Assembly: GCA_021826525.1 (NCBI GenBank)
Contig: JAKAZU010000009.1
Coordinates: 1-30,273, forward strand
Source of the DNA: Thermoplasmata archaeon
Lineage (GTDB): Archaea > Thermoplasmatota > Thermoplasmata > UBA184
Length of the DNA: 30,273 nucleotides
Reading direction: 5' to 3'
The stretch's first letter is position 1; each line of letters opens with the position of its first letter. The notes beneath the pieces are model-generated. The model saw only the letters and a program-made list of their open reading frames with translations. It was not told where the DNA came from and ran no database searches. Position numbers and translations under genes: made by a program. Of this stretch, positions 6,893 through 15,176 are shown piece by piece.

Positions 6893-6896
6893 TACG
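6888..6896 (+). promoter_or_regulatory. TATA-like element for sucCD
   Basis: CCTTAATAC overlaps the coaBC stop codon and is centred about 37 bases before the sucC ATG, leaving a leader of about 10 bases. sucCD may therefore be transcribed separately from coaBC. Confidence 0.4.
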
Positions 6897-6928
6897 TTGC
6901 AACCTTCGCGCGAGCGAGGCGCGCAAGC

Positions 6929-8080
6929 ATGGTCAAACTGGCCGAGTGGAGAGGCAAGGAGATCTTTCGAAAGTATGGGGTTCCACTACCCCCCGGGCGC
7001 GTCGCCCGGAGCCCCGCGGAGGCCGAGCAGTGGGTCCGGGACGGCAGCGTGCCTCTCCCCTGCGTCATCAAGGCCCAGGTGCTCGCCGGGGGCCGTGGGA
7101 AGGGCGGGGCCGTCCGATTCGCGAACACCCCGGAAGAGGTTCGCGCGGCGGCGGAGGCGATCCTCGCACTCGAGTTCAAGGGAGAGCGGGTCCGCGAGGT
7201 CCTCCTCGAAGGCAAGCTCGCGATCGGGAGGGAACTCTACGTCGCGATCACGCTCGATCGGAGCGCGCGTGTCCCCATCCTCCTAACGAGCTCCCAGGGA
7301 GGAGTCGAGATCGAGACCGTGGAGGACTCGGCCATCGTCCGCCAGCCGATCCACCCGTTCCCCGGCCTCGCCGGGTACGAGAAGCGTCGCGCATCCCAGT
7401 CGCTCGGGCTCACAGGAGCCCCGAGCAAGGCCCTCTCGCTGCTGCTCGACGCCTTGTGGAAGGCGTTCAACGCCGAGGATGCCGAGCTCGTCGAGATCAA
7501 CCCGCTCGCGGTGGTCGGAGAGGGACTGGTCGCCCTGGACGCCAAGGTGATCATCGAAGATGATGCTGCGTTTCGGCATCCGGAGTACTCCGAGATCCGA
7601 GACGACCGGACCCCGCTCGAGGAGATCGCACGGGAGAAGGAGATCGCCTTCGTTCAACTCGACGGCAACATCGGCGTGATCGCGAACGGGGCCGGGCTCA
7701 CGATGGCCACGCTCGATGTGCTCATGGAGTTCGGGGGCCACCCGGGGGTCTTCCTCGACCTCGGGGGGACGGACGACCCGGCGAAGGTGTCCGAGGCGTT
7801 CCTTCTGATGGCTCAAGCGAGACCGCGGGCCGTGTTCCTGAACATCTTCGGGGGCGTCACGCGGTGCGACACCGTCGCGACCGGTCTCGTGCAGGCGATG
7901 GGCCAGATCCCGCCGGCCGAGCGCTTCCCGCTCGTCGCGCGGATCCGCGGGAACAACGAGGTCGAGGGGATCGAGATCCTCCGCAAGGCGGGCATCACGG
8001 CGCTCTCGAGCCTGAAGGAGTCGGCCCAGTCGGTCGTCGCGGCCGCCCAGGGCCCCGCGCCGGCGGGAGGTCGCGCATGA
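6929..8080 (+). CDS. sucC: succinyl-CoA ligase (ADP/GDP-forming), beta subunit
   Basis: A 383-residue ATP-grasp subunit. It makes succinate, CoA and nucleoside triphosphate from succinyl-CoA, or the reverse, in the TCA cycle. Visible features: the ATP-grasp entrance VIKAQVLAGGRGKGG (about 46-60), LVEINPLAV (about 190), GNIGVIANGAGLTMAT in the subunit/phosphate region, and NIFGGVTRCD with the downstream RIRGNNEVEG in the C-terminal flavodoxin-like domain. Length matches the family (about 385). The beta and alpha subunits overlap by ATGA (8077-8080), so translation is coupled and stoichiometry is likely fixed. Nucleotide preference cannot be read from the sequence with certainty. Confidence 0.95.
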   Translation: MVKLAEWRGKEIFRKYGVPLPPGRVARSPAEAEQWVRDGSVPLPCVIKAQVLAGGRGKGGAVRFANTPEEVRAAAEAILALEFKGERVREVLLEGKLAIGRELYVAITLDRSARVPILLTSSQGGVEIETVEDSAIVRQPIHPFPGLAGYEKRRASQSLGLTGAPSKALSLLLDALWKAFNAEDAELVEINPLAVVGEGLVALDAKVIIEDDAAFRHPEYSEIRDDRTPLEEIAREKEIAFVQLDGNIGVIANGAGLTMATLDVLMEFGGHPGVFLDLGGTDDPAKVSEAFLLMAQARPRAVFLNIFGGVTRCDTVATGLVQAMGQIPPAERFPLVARIRGNNEVEGIEILRKAGITALSSLKESAQSVVAAAQGPAPAGGRA

Positions 8081-8961
8081 GCGTCCTCGTCGACGTGGAT
8101 ACGCGGGTGGTCGTCCAGGGCATCACGGGCCATCAGGGGAGCGGGCATACGCTCCAGATGAAGCTCTTCGGCACGAAGGTCGTCGCCGGCGTGACCCCCG
8201 GTAGGGCCGGCACCCAGGTCGAAGGGGTTCCCGTCTTCGACTCGGTCCAAGAGGCCGTGGATCGAACGGGGGCGAACGCTTCGTGCATCTTCGTTCCGGC
8301 GCCGTTCGCGAAGGACGCGCTCCTCGAGGCCGTGGACGCGGGCATCCGCTTGGTCGTGATCGTCACCGAGCACATCCCGTTCCACGACATGCTCATCATG
8401 TACCACTACGCCAAGGAGCGGGGCACCCGTATCGTCGGCCCGAACTGCCCGGGCGTCGCCTCGCCGGGGAAGGCGAAGGTCGGGATCATCCCGAACGTCG
8501 TCTTCCGCCCGGGACGCGTCGGGGTCATCAGCCGAAGCGGGACGCTGACCTACGAGATCGTCAACGGGATCCGCGAGAACGGTCTTGGCCAGTCGACCTG
8601 CATCGGCCTGGGGGGAGATCCCGTGGTCGGCACCTCCTTCGTCGATGCCCTTCCCTGGTTCGAGAACGACCCGGACACCGATCTCCTCGTCCTGGTCGGA
8701 GAGATCGGAGGCACCGCCGAGGAGGACGCCGCGGAGTACATCCGTCAATACTTCACCAAGCCCGTGGTGGCCTACATCGCCGGCCGCGCCGCACCCGCCG
8801 GAAAACGGATGGGCCACGCCGGAGCGATCATCTCGCGTGGAAAGGGCACCGCGCAATCGAAGCAGGCCGCGCTCGAGGCCGCCGGTGCGCGGGTCGGGCG
8901 GTTCCCCTTTGAGATCCCGGACCTCGTCTCCGAGGTCCTCCGGGAGCGGGGCCGCCGGTGA
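8077..8961 (+). CDS. sucD: succinyl-CoA ligase, alpha subunit
   Basis: A 294-residue CoA-binding subunit. The N-terminal Rossmann-type domain has the CoA-binding [11 protein letters not shown], and GPNCPGV follows around residue 121. The phosphorylated active-site histidine is His247 in MGHAGAI, close to the E. coli position. The start is the ATG overlapping the sucC stop, preceded by a strong Shine-Dalgarno GGGAGGT 5 bases upstream; the frame is open further upstream, but only inside sucC. It ends with a GTGA overlap onto the next small gene. Confidence 0.95.
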   Translation: MSVLVDVDTRVVVQGITGHQGSGHTLQMKLFGTKVVAGVTPGRAGTQVEGVPVFDSVQEAVDRTGANASCIFVPAPFAKDALLEAVDAGIRLVVIVTEHIPFHDMLIMYHYAKERGTRIVGPNCPGVASPGKAKVGIIPNVVFRPGRVGVISRSGTLTYEIVNGIRENGLGQSTCIGLGGDPVVGTSFVDALPWFENDPDTDLLVLVGEIGGTAEEDAAEYIRQYFTKPVVAYIAGRAAPAGKRMGHAGAIISRGKGTAQSKQAALEAAGARVGRFPFEIPDLVSEVLRERGRR

Positions 8962-9164
8962 GCCCCGAGGCCCCGACGCCTTCCCTCTGCGCGGTCCCGG
9001 GCTGCGGGGGCGAGGCCGAACGCAACCTCGCCGTGACCGAGGCGCGCAAAGCGTTCCCGCAGCTCTCGGAGAAGGGGCGCCGGGCGCCTCTGTGCAAGGC
9101 CCACTACAAGGAGTGGAAGAAAGCCACCAAAGAGGCCCGCAAGCTCGCCCGTCTCGATTGGTAA
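8958..9164 (+). CDS. small Cys/His (putative zinc-binding) protein overlapping sucD
   Basis: A 68-residue protein whose GTG start (8958-8960) overlaps the sucD stop in a GTGA arrangement, so it is probably made by translational coupling. It has Cys11-x4-Cys16 near the start and Cys46-x2-His49 (LCKAHY) near the end, a spacing that could bind one zinc in a small treble-clef or ribbon. The C-terminus is very basic (KEWKKATKEARKLARL), suggesting nucleic-acid or ribosome contact. I do not recognise the family. Coupling to sucCD may reflect only cotranscription; a role in succinyl-CoA metabolism is not supported by anything but position. Confidence 0.65.
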   Translation: MSPEAPTPSLCAVPGCGGEAERNLAVTEARKAFPQLSEKGRRAPLCKAHYKEWKKATKEARKLARLDW

Positions 9165-9177
9165 ACGCCGGGGAAGG

Positions 9178-9203
9178 GGATCCGCTCCGAACGGAGCGGA
9201 TCC
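9178..9203. terminator. 12-bp perfect inverted repeat between convergent genes
   Basis: Arms 9178-9189 and 9192-9203 (GGATCCGCTCCG and its exact complement) are separated by AA. It lies 13 bases after the stop of the sucD-linked gene and 25 bases beyond the stop of the convergent eL41 gene. There is no T-run on either side. It could be a bidirectional terminator, an RNA-stabilising 3' hairpin, or a palindromic protein site. Confidence 0.45.
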
Positions 9204-9228
9204 GGTTGCAGTGAAGGCCGGCCGGCCC

Positions 9229-9336
9229 TCACTGCTTACGCATCTTCTGGGCCCTCATGCGTCGGCGCATCCGCTTCTTGCGCCATTTCCATCGCATGTG
9301 GCCGCGCTTCTTCCATGCGCGCGAGCTACGTTTCAT
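9229..9336 (-). CDS. rpl41e: large ribosomal subunit protein eL41 (35 residues)
   Basis: Reading the minus strand from ATG 9336 to TGA 9231-9229 gives a 35-residue, extremely basic peptide rich in Arg, Lys, Trp and Met. Its core is MRWKWRKKRMRRRMRAQKM, which closely follows the conserved eL41 pattern (MRAKWRKKRMRR... in eukaryotes). eL41 is a single helix at the bridge between ribosomal subunits and is shared by archaea and eukaryotes. The gene is too short for most gene finders. A TATA-like CTAATAAGC lies about 42 bases upstream and GGGGTG sits just before the ATG, so it has its own promoter and ribosome-binding site. It is convergent with the sucD-linked small gene. Confidence 0.88.
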   Translation of the reverse strand: MKRSSRAWKKRGHMRWKWRKKRMRRRMRAQKMRKQ

Positions 9337-9373
9337 CGCACCCCAATCCGAGTGGGGTCGCGGTGCCTCTATG

Positions 9374-9382
9374 GCTTATTAG
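9374..9382 (-). promoter_or_regulatory. TATA box for eL41
   Basis: Minus-strand CTAATAAGC, centred at about 9378, predicts a start near 9352 and a leader of about 16 bases that contains GGGGTG before the ATG. Confidence 0.45.
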
Positions 9383-9446
9383 CGTTACCGGCGGCTGGTC
9401 GAGGGCGGACGCGGGCCGGGACAGGAACGTTCCGCGCCCGACCCCC

Positions 9447-9455
9447 GTTATGTAG
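9447..9455 (+). promoter_or_regulatory. TATA box for the gene at 9477
   Basis: GTTATGTAG is centred 26 bases before the GTG at 9477, predicting a leaderless transcript and supporting this GTG as the start. Confidence 0.45.
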
Positions 9456-9476
9456 CGAACCCGGTTCTCCGCGCGC

Positions 9477-9893
9477 GTGCTCGAACCTTCCGATTTTGAG
9501 GTGAACATCCTCGAGTTCCGGCACAAGTCGTTCTCCTACGATCGGCTCGCGACCGTGGGCGGGATCGAGTTCGTCGTGTTCACCCGGACCGAGACCGAGA
9601 GCGAGAGCCGCCTGCGCCCCCGCCTGATCCACCTGCGGGTCATCGTCCCTCGCGCCTCCGTCGTCCTCGACATCGGCGCCGATCTACTGTTCCTCGCCCC
9701 GGACGGCGTGCGGCCGGGCCCGCGCGAGGCCGGCACGGCGGTCGAGTCGGCGGCGGAGGGGACCGAGTTCCGAGAGCAGGGGTTCGACTTCCGACGCGTC
9801 GCGCTCGCGCCCGACTCGTTCGTCTACGTCGCCCGCGAAGAGTTCGACCGCGTCCTCTCCGACGAAGGTCGGCGCGCGCTCGGGCTCGCCTAG
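9477..9893 (+). CDS. hypothetical protein, function unknown
   Basis: A 138-residue soluble protein with no membrane segment and no recognised motif. The first half is predicted beta-rich (FEVNILEFRHKSFSYDRLATVGGIEFVVF is split by charged turns); the middle has an Arg/Glu-rich patch (RTETESESRLRPRL) and a strand LIHLRVIVPRASVVLDIG. The C-terminus is an amphipathic helix (EEFDRVLSDEGRRALGL). The GTG start lies 26 bases after a TATA-like box. Codon composition matches the neighbouring genes, so it is probably real. It lies between eL41 and a CtaA-like membrane protein, without an obvious functional link. Confidence 0.65.
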   Translation: MLEPSDFEVNILEFRHKSFSYDRLATVGGIEFVVFTRTETESESRLRPRLIHLRVIVPRASVVLDIGADLLFLAPDGVRPGPREAGTAVESAAEGTEFREQGFDFRRVALAPDSFVYVAREEFDRVLSDEGRRALGLA

Positions 9894-9916
9894 CGCCGCC
9901 CGGTTGCGGTAGCTCG

Positions 9917-9925
9917 GAGATAAAC
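9917..9925 (+). promoter_or_regulatory. TATA-like element before the CtaA-like gene
   Basis: GAGATAAAC, centred about 30 bases before the ATG at 9952, predicts a leader of only a few bases. Confidence 0.4.
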
Positions 9926-9951
9926 CGGCGCGGCGCTCCCCCGCCACCTCC

Positions 9952-10416
9952 ATGACCACGTTCGCTCGTCGTGCCCGCGCGCTCTACTCGGTGGGGCTCG
10001 TCGCGATCGCGGTGGGCCTCGTCGCGGCCACGCTCATCGTCCTCGGCACGACGAGCGAGACCGCCACCTGCCCGGCGTTCCCCGCGTGCCTTGCGTCGCC
10101 CGCGACGTGGGTTGGTGCGCTCCACGAGATCGCGGCGGGTCTTCTCGCCCTCCTCACCGTCGCGATGATCGCGCTCGCCGCCGGACTGCGCCGGGAACCC
10201 GGCCACGTCCTGGGCGCGAGCCTCGGGGCGTTCGTAGTGCTCGTCGGAATGGCGTCCGTCGGGGCCGGACTGGCGTCGGGCGCGGTCCCGCTCGGCCTCG
10301 CCTCGATCCAGTTCGGGTTCCTGGCCGTGCTGGTCGCGCTGATCGCGTGGGCGGCCCACGGCGCGCGCCGCATCGCCGGCGCGCCGCACGTCGTCAGAGA
10401 ACGCCCATCTCCTTGA
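9952..10416 (+). CDS. four-helix membrane protein resembling a half-size CtaA/COX15 heme A synthase
   Basis: A 154-residue protein with four hydrophobic helices (about 12-32, 56-78, 86-108, 113-135). Between helices 1 and 2 it has CPAFPAC (Cys40 and Cys46), with the same spacing as the CPxWPxC pair of CtaA/COX15, followed by His58 in ALHEIAAGL, like the family's heme-binding HR/HE at the start of helix 2. Compact four-helix heme A synthases are known in archaea such as Aeropyrum pernix. Oddity: the second heme-ligand position, expected at the start of helix 4, reads SIQFGF, with Gln120 where a His is expected. It may be a divergent synthase or only a related heme or quinone protein. Its 3' end overlaps the convergent top6A by 23 bases. 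Confidence 0.6.
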   Translation: MTTFARRARALYSVGLVAIAVGLVAATLIVLGTTSETATCPAFPACLASPATWVGALHEIAAGLLALLTVAMIALAAGLRREPGHVLGASLGAFVVLVGMASVGAGLASGAVPLGLASIQFGFLAVLVALIAWAAHGARRIAGAPHVVRERPSP

Positions 10417-11533
10417 GCTTCTCCGGCAGGTAGTGGTCCGTCACGTAGTTGAGGCCGTACTTCGCGAGGGACTGCTGCTCGGCCTTCTTTCCGTTCTTGA
10501 GCATCAGCTCGATCTCCGAGCGCCACTCGGCCGTTGCGAAGCGAGGGTCGGAGAGCTCGGCCTGCAGGGCCTTGATATCGACCTCGCTGAGCCGGTCGGA
10601 GGGAAGGTCGTAGTTCTCGATGTCAGAGGCGGTCACACCGAGGAACTCCGCTCCGGGGGTCGCCAGGTACTGGGAGATGTGCGCGGTCTTGATCGCGCCG
10701 TAGGCGACGCTCGCGAAGATGCGGAACGACCAGGGATCCCCGTCGGTGAACACCACCACGGGCAGTTTCAGCTCCTCGTTCACGCGTTTGAGGAAGCGCC
10801 GCGTCGAGCGGGCCGGCTGCCCCTTCAGATGCACGAGGAGCGCATCGTTCGCTTCGTCGAACCCGTTCTCGGCGAGCCGGTCGACCATCCCGCCGCACTC
10901 GATGGCGATGACGAACTTGGCCTTCGCCTTCACGAACTCGATCTTCTCCTTCTCGACGTTCGACGGGAGCGCGTATCCCCCGTCTCCGACGTCCTCCCGG
11001 CAGTTGATCGTCTTGACCGCTCCTTTGCGGTTCCGCTCGCGGATCGTGATGTCGCCGATGATGCTGGCTCCGTTCTCCTCGGGGTGGAGGCGGAAGTCCT
11101 CGCGCAGGCGCGAGCACATGACCTCGAGGTCCTCGACGAGGAGGTTCGATTCGTCCTCGCTGTGGAACTTGCCCTCCTCCCATCCTTCGCTGATGTAGTA
11201 GAGCTCCCGCAACGTCGATGTCTTCCCGTCGCGGGCCATCTCGTTGATGAAATCGACGAGGTAGAACGTCCTCAGGAGCATCAAGGCACCATCGAGCTTG
11301 CGGGCGCTCCGCGTCCCGGTCGCCTTGCCGAGCCGCCAGACGCCTTCGCGCATCTGGAAGGCGATGTTCTGCTTGGTCCGCAGCGGCAGGCGCATCCGCG
11401 GGATCTCGCCCTCGAGGAGCTGGGAGTGGATGAGCCGCGCGAGGTCGATCGTGGGCCGCAGGGCATCGGCCCGGACCTTCGGCTCCTCCTCAGCTTTCGT
11501 CTTCGGAGACGTGGGCGCCCGCTTCCGCGGCAT
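10394..11533 (-). CDS. top6A: DNA topoisomerase VI subunit A
   Basis: A 379-residue Spo11-family subunit that cuts both DNA strands to pass another duplex through, relieving supercoils and decatenating chromosomes. The winged-helix (5Y-CAP) domain contains TLRELYY (Tyr112/Tyr113), one of which forms the covalent DNA link. The TOPRIM domain has its metal residues in IECGG (Glu212) and FTDGDPW (Asp264, Asp266). The first ~25 residues are basic and likely disordered. It overlaps the end of top6B by 44 bases, so the ATG at 11533 lies inside top6B; translational coupling fits an A2B2 enzyme. Its 3' end overlaps the convergent CtaA-like gene by 23 bases. Confidence 0.95.
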   Translation of the reverse strand: MPRKRAPTSPKTKAEEEPKVRADALRPTIDLARLIHSQLLEGEIPRMRLPLRTKQNIAFQMREGVWRLGKATGTRSARKLDGALMLLRTFYLVDFINEMARDGKTSTLRELYYISEGWEEGKFHSEDESNLLVEDLEVMCSRLREDFRLHPEENGASIIGDITIRERNRKGAVKTINCREDVGDGGYALPSNVEKEKIEFVKAKAKFVIAIECGGMVDRLAENGFDEANDALLVHLKGQPARSTRRFLKRVNEELKLPVVVFTDGDPWSFRIFASVAYGAIKTAHISQYLATPGAEFLGVTASDIENYDLPSDRLSEVDIKALQAELSDPRFATAEWRSEIELMLKNGKKAEQQSLAKYGLNYVTDHYLPEKLKEMGVL

Positions 11534-13523
11534 CGTAGTCCACCTCCTCTTCGTCGGTAGGGCCGCTCTCGGCGGCCTCGGCCGCCTCGATGATCGCGCG
11601 GGGAAGCCGAACGTCCCAGTCGCCGGGGAGCGGATCGGCGCCCAGGAGATGAGCTTCGTCGACGCCCGCCACGTAGAAATCGAGGTCGTTGGCCTCGATG
11701 TCGGTCCGGGCGGGGAACCCTAGCTCGATTCGGGTGCGCGCGTTGGAGGCCAGCTTGTCGAGGGTCCACCAGGCCCGCCCGAGCCCGCGATCGATCCCCT
11801 CGGGAGTTGGAGCGTACTCGGCGAGGGCGAAGGTCGTCGGGTCGACCTCTAAGAAGACCTCGAGGACGCGGGGCCGAGCGGTGTAGTTGGTGATCTCCAC
11901 CGTGACCCGCACCGAGCTCGCATCGCCCACGACCGTGGGCTCGAGGGTCACCACGTCCATGATCTTCGTGATCACCGGGGCGAGATCGGGCACGGGTTGG
12001 TCGATCAGACGGCTCGCCTTCTCCGCGAGCCGGGGCAGGATCTTCTGGATGATCGCGAACTTGTCGCTCGCGAACTGACGGCGCCCAACCCGAGAGAGGT
12101 GGGTCTTCAGGTGACGGGCCGCGGCCTGGATCGCCAGCGTGAGCTCGCGGTCGAGGTCCTCGTCCTCAGCGAGCGCCTCCTTCGCCTCGCTCGTGAACGG
12201 GATCTTGGTGGAGGCCACGTGGACGAGCAAGAGGCACGGGCCCGTCGGAAGCCCGTTCCCACCCTTCTGATCGAGGCCGTAGCGCCGCCAATCGATCGAG
12301 CCAACCGCGCTCGTGATCGCACAGGCGCCCTGCTGGAAGAGCAGGGGGACCCGATTGGCGAACCGGAGGAGCTGCAGAGGCTGGTCGGCCGGCAGTCCGC
12401 CACCGTAGACGAGGCCGACCTCCACGAGGAAGGGGAACCCTCCGCGCACCTTCGGCGGCCGGCTGACGGGAGGCGCGAAGAAGTCCGGCCGCACGTCGCC
12501 GAGCACGTTGCGCAGTCCGCGCTTGATGAGCAGGGGACCGATCGGGGAGAGACCCTCGGCCGAGGGGGCCACAAGTTCCACGCCGCGAAGGCCGGCGAGG
12601 AGCTTCTCCTGCGCCTCCCCCGAGAGCGACGCCGGTGCCTCGCTGCCTTTGAGGCCGGCCGCGCCCACGACCTCGCGCGAGGCCCGCACGCTTACGCCGG
12701 CGAGGTCGCGCGAGAGCATTTCGCGGATGTTCTCCCGTTTGGAGGCCTTCAAGAGGTAGCCGAGCTCGCCGAGCTCGAGTCCGTACGGATGCGGCAGCGT
12801 CTCCTTGGAGATGGGCGGTAGCTCGCTCGTCGCGCGCTCGAAGGTGATCTTGGTCCCGTCTGGCTCCACGAGAACGATCCGTGCGTGCGGGTTGACGATC
12901 GCCGTGCCGCGGAGGTACTCGAGCGGAGACTGCCGACCGCGGACGTACTTCGCCTTCAGGACGAGCTCGATGCGCGTACCGTGCTCTCGGTCCCAGAGCT
13001 GGACCTCTTCGGAGAGGATCCGGGGCAGGTTCTTCTGGGTGTCGAGGATGAGCTCGAGCACCCGCGCTCCCTCCTCCTCGGCGATCTTCGAGGTGATCCG
13101 GGCCGGGCGAGCGGTGGTGAGTCCCGCGTACAGCACCGCCGCCGAGATCCCGATCCCTTGCTGGCCGCGCGCCTGGCGGTTGGAATGGAATCGGGAGCCG
13201 TAGAGGAGGCGGCCGAAGACGTTCGGGATCTCGCGGCGCACGATCCCCGGCCCGCGGTCCTCGACCGCCACCCGCAGCCGATCGCCGCTCTCGCCCTCCT
13301 TGGAGATCTCTACCCGGAGATCGGGCAGGATCCCGGCCTCCTCCGAGGCGTCGAGGCCGTTATCGACGGCCTCCTTGACCGTCGTCAGGAGGGAGCGTTG
13401 GGGGTTGTCGAACCCCAGGATCTGGCGGTTCCGCTCGAAGAACTCGGCGACCGAGATCTCGCGCTGCTTCGACGCCAATTGCTCGGCGATGGAACGGGCC
13501 GGGGCCACGAGAGTGCGAGGCAC
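11490..13523 (-). CDS. top6B: DNA topoisomerase VI subunit B
   Basis: A 677-residue GHKL ATPase subunit of topoisomerase VI. The Bergerat fold has the N-box EAVDNGLDA (Glu51, Asn55), DRGPG (Asp89) and the lid RGQQGIG (119-125). It is followed by an H2tH segment, a transducer domain and a C-terminal extension of ~170 residues containing [20 protein letters not shown], an Ig-like beta domain found in long archaeal versions. The tail is very acidic. The GTG at 13523 is used here, but a TATA-like ACTTATAG is only about 14 bases upstream of it; spacing favours the in-frame GTG at 13508 (five residues shorter) with a leaderless mRNA. top6A follows as the second gene. Confidence 0.95.
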   Translation of the reverse strand: MPRTLVAPARSIAEQLASKQREISVAEFFERNRQILGFDNPQRSLLTTVKEAVDNGLDASEEAGILPDLRVEISKEGESGDRLRVAVEDRGPGIVRREIPNVFGRLLYGSRFHSNRQARGQQGIGISAAVLYAGLTTARPARITSKIAEEEGARVLELILDTQKNLPRILSEEVQLWDREHGTRIELVLKAKYVRGRQSPLEYLRGTAIVNPHARIVLVEPDGTKITFERATSELPPISKETLPHPYGLELGELGYLLKASKRENIREMLSRDLAGVSVRASREVVGAAGLKGSEAPASLSGEAQEKLLAGLRGVELVAPSAEGLSPIGPLLIKRGLRNVLGDVRPDFFAPPVSRPPKVRGGFPFLVEVGLVYGGGLPADQPLQLLRFANRVPLLFQQGACAITSAVGSIDWRRYGLDQKGGNGLPTGPCLLLVHVASTKIPFTSEAKEALAEDEDLDRELTLAIQAAARHLKTHLSRVGRRQFASDKFAIIQKILPRLAEKASRLIDQPVPDLAPVITKIMDVVTLEPTVVGDASSVRVTVEITNYTARPRVLEVFLEVDPTTFALAEYAPTPEGIDRGLGRAWWTLDKLASNARTRIELGFPARTDIEANDLDFYVAGVDEAHLLGADPLPGDWDVRLPRAIIEAAEAAESGPTDEEEVDYDAAEAGAHVSEDES

Positions 13524-13533
13524 GAGGGACCTC

Positions 13534-13541
13534 TATAAGTC
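13534..13541 (-). promoter_or_regulatory. TATA box of the top6BA operon
   Basis: Minus-strand ACTTATAG, centred near 13537, predicts transcription starting about 13511, three bases before the in-frame GTG at 13508 and downstream of the GTG at 13523. Confidence 0.45.
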
Positions 13542-13586
13542 CAAGGTTGGAGTCGAACGGAGCTCGGTCCGGACGGCGCGCCGAGG

Positions 13587-14042
13587 TCAGTAGAAGTAGC
13601 GGCGCACGGTAAGCATGTAGACCACCAGGATCACGAGGAGGGCGAGGAACACCGTGAACGAGCCGGTCAGCACCAAGTAGGCGACCCCGGCGAAGGCGAA
13701 CACGGTGACCGTCCACAGCGCCCAGACCTCCTGGCGCCACAGGCTGGTCGCCACCCCGAGGCCCACCCCGCCCACGACGAGGGCGATCATCGCGCCGAAG
13801 GGACCGGCGAGAACGCCGGCAAAGTCGAGAGGGGCCGGTAGAACGCGGGTCGGCGTCGCCCATCCCATGTAATGGGAGATGAGGAAGAAGGCGGCCCCCA
13901 CGATGGCGAGCATCCCGACGGCGGCGATGAGGGCCGAGATCACGGCCACGCCGATCGGGCGGCGCGGGACGTGGGCGAACGTCTCCCAGGACTCCGGAAG
14001 GTGGTCGAATTCATGGACCGTACCGTGGGCTGCCGGAGACAT
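13587..14042 (-). CDS. four-helix membrane protein, unknown function
   Basis: A 151-residue protein with a ~30-residue polar N-terminus (containing VHEFDHLPESWETF) and four hydrophobic helices at about 32-58, 73-92, 102-122 and 126-145; the last helix ends in the basic/aromatic TVRRYFY. No catalytic motif or metal site is obvious. The helix pattern resembles small DUF-type archaeal or bacterial membrane proteins, but I cannot name the family. A TATA-like TACATAGTCG on the minus strand lies about 43 bases before the ATG, in the short gap after idsA, so it appears to have its own promoter rather than being the last gene of the respiratory operon. The top6BA operon follows on the same strand. 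Confidence 0.65.
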   Translation of the reverse strand: MSPAAHGTVHEFDHLPESWETFAHVPRRPIGVAVISALIAAVGMLAIVGAAFFLISHYMGWATPTRVLPAPLDFAGVLAGPFGAMIALVVGGVGLGVATSLWRQEVWALWTVTVFAFAGVAYLVLTGSFTVFLALLVILVVYMLTVRRYFY

Positions 14043-14080
14043 CGTTGAAGTCCCGTCCGAGCCGTTCGATGCGGCCGAGG

Positions 14081-14090
14081 CGACTATGTA
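14081..14090 (-). promoter_or_regulatory. TATA-like element for the membrane protein at 14042
   Basis: Minus-strand TACATAGTCG, centred near 14085, predicts transcription starting about 14059 and a leader of about 17 bases. It lies in the 69-base gap after idsA and separates this gene from the long operon upstream. Confidence 0.35.
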
Positions 14091-14111
14091 GGTTTCGCTC
14101 CAGCGGAACGC

Positions 14112-15176
14112 TCAGAACCGGCGCTCGGCCGCCCCGTGGGCCAGCCGCTCGAGCAGCACGCGGTACGGTCCCGGGGGGACCGGAGCGAGCGCGCGGATCG
14201 CACGCTCGGCCCAGAGCTGGGATTCGAGAGCGATCGGCTCTCGGACTCCCGCGGCATCGGCCAGCTCCCGCATGCGGATGAGGTGGCTCGCCTTCTTGTG
14301 CCGGCGTTGGAACAGTCGCTCGAACTCGGTCTGGCGCTTCGGGTCGAGCCGAGCGTAGGTCTCGATCGCGACGAGGGTGGGGTTTCCCTCCCGGAAGTCC
14401 GCATAGAGTGGCTTTCCCAATAGGTCCGGGTCGCCGTAGACATCCAATAGATCGTCCCGGATCTGGAAGGAGATGCCGAGCGACCGGCCGTACGTGCCCG
14501 CGGCGTCGATGGTGGCTTGGGGAGCTCCGGCGAGCTCCGCGACCGAGGAGAGGGCCGCCGCCACGATCGACGCGGTCTTCCGCTCGACCACGCGCAAGTA
14601 GTGTTCCCGGCCCGAGGCGAGGTCGAACAGGGTGTTCTCCTGGAGCACCTCGCCCTCGACCAGTTCCGCGCAGGCCTCCCCGCACCGGATGATGATCGAC
14701 TTTGGGTAATCGGCGGCCAGCTCGAAGGCGCGAACGAACAGGTAATCGCCGGTCACGATCGCGAGAGCCGTTCCATAGGCACGGGGCATGGACGGTCTGC
14801 CTCGGCGCAGATCGGCGTGATCGATGACGTCGTCGTGCACGAGACTGGCCGTGTGAATGAGTTGGAACGCGGCCGCGAGCGACAAAAGGGGCTGGGTGGT
14901 GGTGGCGCCGAGGGCGCGCGCCATCGTCGCCATGAGGAGCGGACGCACCCGTTTGCCGCCGGTGGAGCACGCGTAACGCGCCGCCTCGCTCAGTTGGGAG
15001 TATTGCGAACCCAGCGCCTGCTCGACCCGCCAATCGACGTCCGCGAGGTCGCGAACGAGCACCGGGAGGAGCGCGGAGAGCTCCGCGAGGGCCTCCGCCC
15101 CGATCGTTTGTCGGACGACCGCCTCGAGGGCCGAGGAATCGATGCCTGCGTCCGGAAGTGGATGACTGCTCGTCAC
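14112..15176 (-). CDS. idsA: trans-isoprenyl diphosphate synthase (geranylgeranyl diphosphate synthase type)
   Basis: A 354-residue enzyme of the all-trans polyprenyl synthase family that condenses isopentenyl diphosphate units onto an allylic primer. It has the GGKRVRP motif (73-79), the first Asp-rich motif DDVID (115-119) and the second, FQIRDDLLD. Small residues (Ala110, Ser111) sit just before the first Asp-rich motif, where bulky aromatics would stop the chain at C15, so a C20 or longer product is likely (inference from known chain-length rules). The start is GTG at 15176, overlapping the stop of the geranylgeranyl reductase as GTGA; further upstream the frame merely runs through that gene. 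It is the last gene of the nuo-ggr-ids operon. The product would feed archaeal ether lipids and the quinone side chain. Confidence 0.9.
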   Translation of the reverse strand: MTSSHPLPDAGIDSSALEAVVRQTIGAEALAELSALLPVLVRDLADVDWRVEQALGSQYSQLSEAARYACSTGGKRVRPLLMATMARALGATTTQPLLSLAAAFQLIHTASLVHDDVIDHADLRRGRPSMPRAYGTALAIVTGDYLFVRAFELAADYPKSIIIRCGEACAELVEGEVLQENTLFDLASGREHYLRVVERKTASIVAAALSSVAELAGAPQATIDAAGTYGRSLGISFQIRDDLLDVYGDPDLLGKPLYADFREGNPTLVAIETYARLDPKRQTEFERLFQRRHKKASHLIRMRELADAAGVREPIALESQLWAERAIRALAPVPPGPYRVLLERLAHGAAERRF

